NCBI RefSeq assembly: GCF_029962835.1
Contig: NC_080575.1
Coordinates: 62,847,493 to 62,911,492, forward strand
Source: Magnolia sinica
Lineage: Eukaryota; Streptophyta; Magnoliopsida; Magnoliales; Magnoliaceae
Direction: 5' to 3'
DNA length: 64,000 nucleotides
Shown in pieces: positions 62,959 to 64,000 of the stretch. The position numbers were made by a program, and so were the translations under genes. Each line of letters starts with the position of its first letter. The stretch's first letter is position 1. The notes under the pieces are model-generated. The model worked only from the letters and a program-made list of their open reading frames with translations, had not been told where the DNA came from and ran no database searches.

Positions 62959-63106
62959 ACAAGTCTTGGGTTGAGCCGACTCTGGTTGACGGCATGTGTC
63001 TTAGGGTCGCGCGCAAATGTCGAATAAAGGTCGAAGGTTGCCGGACTTCGACAGGGAGGATCGCGAGAACCTACGGAATGGTATGGACTAAGATACGGGT
63101 CTTACA
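62959..63106 (-). mobile_element. LTR segment Z, continued to its terminus
   Basis: ACAAGTCTTGGGTTGAGC to GGGTCTTACA matches the last 150 bases of both element M LTRs (19770-19918 and 29478-29626). It completes the LTR broken by CACTA-2. The end at 63106 is the TG..CA terminus of the family. Confidence 0.8.
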
Positions 63107-63355
63107 AAGTATATTAGAATCCGATGAACACCGACGGACGATGGTTCAACACCACTTCTTGCCTCAACACCTTGACACATGCACACACTGATTCTTCACC
63201 ACTTGTCATACCCACGTTCAACGCATATTAAACTTCTTCAAATCTTACCATAAAAACCTAGCCACATACGTATGATACCCTAGCTACTTTATCCATTACA
63301 ATGGATATAGGTGAAAGAGGGCATCACACACCTTCACGAACCAAAGGAATAAGGG

Positions 63356-63362
<7 letters not shown>

Positions 63363-63405
<43 letters not shown>
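63363..63405. repeat. (GA)n microsatellite
   Basis: An uninterrupted AG run of about 43 bases. Confidence 0.95.
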
Positions 63406-63407
<2 letters not shown>

Positions 63408-63418
63408 TTAGGGTTTGG

Positions 63419-63638
63419 ATGTCCCCCAATCTCTTATGTTTTATTTGAAGTGATTTTGCAATAGTTGCAATAATTCCATTAGTAACAAAAGTAAAAATAC
63501 CCAACATGTCCTACAACTAAACTTATGTATGTCCCCCAATCTCTTATGTTTTATTTGAAGTGATTTTGCAATAGTTGCAATAATGCCATTAGTAACAAAA
63601 GTAAAAATACCCAACATGTCCTACAACTAAACTTATGT
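63419..63638. repeat. 110-bp tandem duplication
   Basis: Units 63419-63528 and 63529-63638 start ATGTCCCCCAATCTC and differ at about one base, so the duplication is recent. Confidence 0.95.
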
Positions 63639-63789
63639 AAGATAGGATAAGTAAAGAAAGCTAAACACATAGTAATGGTGTAACACTCACCACCAAAAAT
63701 ATTGTTGAGGGCGTACATCAATTATAGAAGTAACAACATTCAAATCGTCTAGGTCTACTAGTCACAATGCCCATCAATTTTTCCAAAAT

Positions 63790-64000
63790 ATTCATCTTAA
63801 GAAGCCATGTTTACGTACATTGGGATCCTTATCTGAAACATTACATGAATGCGAAAGTTACAGAATCTATACATGGCAGTTTGAAATGTAATAGGAGATG
63901 GAGAGAGACATACCTTTTAATCTTCCAGCTACATATAAAGCTTCTTCTGCAATAGGATTCCATTGTTCGACACACGAGTAGTTTATGCCTAGACCAACAC
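63790..64000 (-). other. Two-exon candidate of an unidentified gene, cut by the window edge
   Basis: On the minus strand an open frame from the window edge to 63914 reads VGLGINYSCVEQWNPIAEEA then LYVAGRLK and ends at a GTATGT donor. An intron of about 80 bp ends in TGTTTCAG at 63833. The next exon joins in phase and reads DKDPNVRKHGFLR before the frame closes. Good splice signals and phase continuity argue for a real gene or a recent fragment. I cannot name the protein. Confidence 0.4.

Larger units (their letters stand above)
63107..63789. other. Flank without recognised gene
   Basis: Apart from the GA run and the 110-bp duplication I see nothing assignable. The DNA is not similar to the nest to its left, so it may be the original flank of LTR segment Z. 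Confidence 0.4.

Overview
This window is nuclear plant DNA made almost entirely of nested transposable elements; I see no intact host gene. Plant features include splice sites of plant type, LTR retrotransposons with tRNA-Asp and tRNA-Met type primer sites, CACTA transposons, and exon fragments of plant-like SRP54, MAP kinase, LRR receptor and RH16/DDX56-type helicase genes. The very abundant GTGGGCC / CATGATGTATGTG repeats recall magnoliid genomes (Magnolia, Liriodendron, Lauraceae). That placement is from memory and is an inference.

Layout. 1-3014 is most of a long LTR. About 3015-15514 is the right part of a CACTA element (CACTA-1) whose left end is outside the window. It carries MITE copies (3.2-5.7 kb), a CT-rich leader (5.1-5.35 kb), exon fragments of an LRR receptor (6.06 kb), SRP54 (7.72-9.30 kb) and a MAP kinase (9.95 kb), a 167-bp dimer (10.2 kb), a 3.9-kb TTTAGG-like array (10.55-14.44 kb), subterminal repeats (15.1-15.5 kb) and the terminus. 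15515-29626 is a minus-strand Ty3-type retroelement ('M') with very long LTRs and a 1-kb interior holding only a gag remnant. Its right-hand LTR is interrupted by a 3.35-kb solo LTR (23020-26365). 29627-31022 plus 62959-63106 is a related LTR end, split by a second CACTA element (CACTA-2, 31023-62958, TSD ACA). CACTA-2 carries a 5.5-kb TTTAGG-like array, the same 167-bp dimer, helicase and other exon fragments, and a 21.5-kb Athila-like tandem retrotransposon array (40255-61802, LTR-interior-LTR-interior-LTR, TSD GAGAG). 63107-64000 holds simple repeats and the edge of an unidentified minus-strand gene or gene fragment.

The main discovery candidate is that two CACTA elements with different termini carry the same co-linear interior. 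Read inward from the visible terminus of each, the order is: telomere-like hexamer array, 167-bp dimer, captured host exons read toward the array, then an AAATCCCTA/GA-rich segment. This looks like a reusable gene-capturing module. Insertion order can be read: element M and its LTR relatives first, then the two CACTAs and the solo LTR, then the Athila element within CACTA-2, then duplication of that Athila element by recombination.
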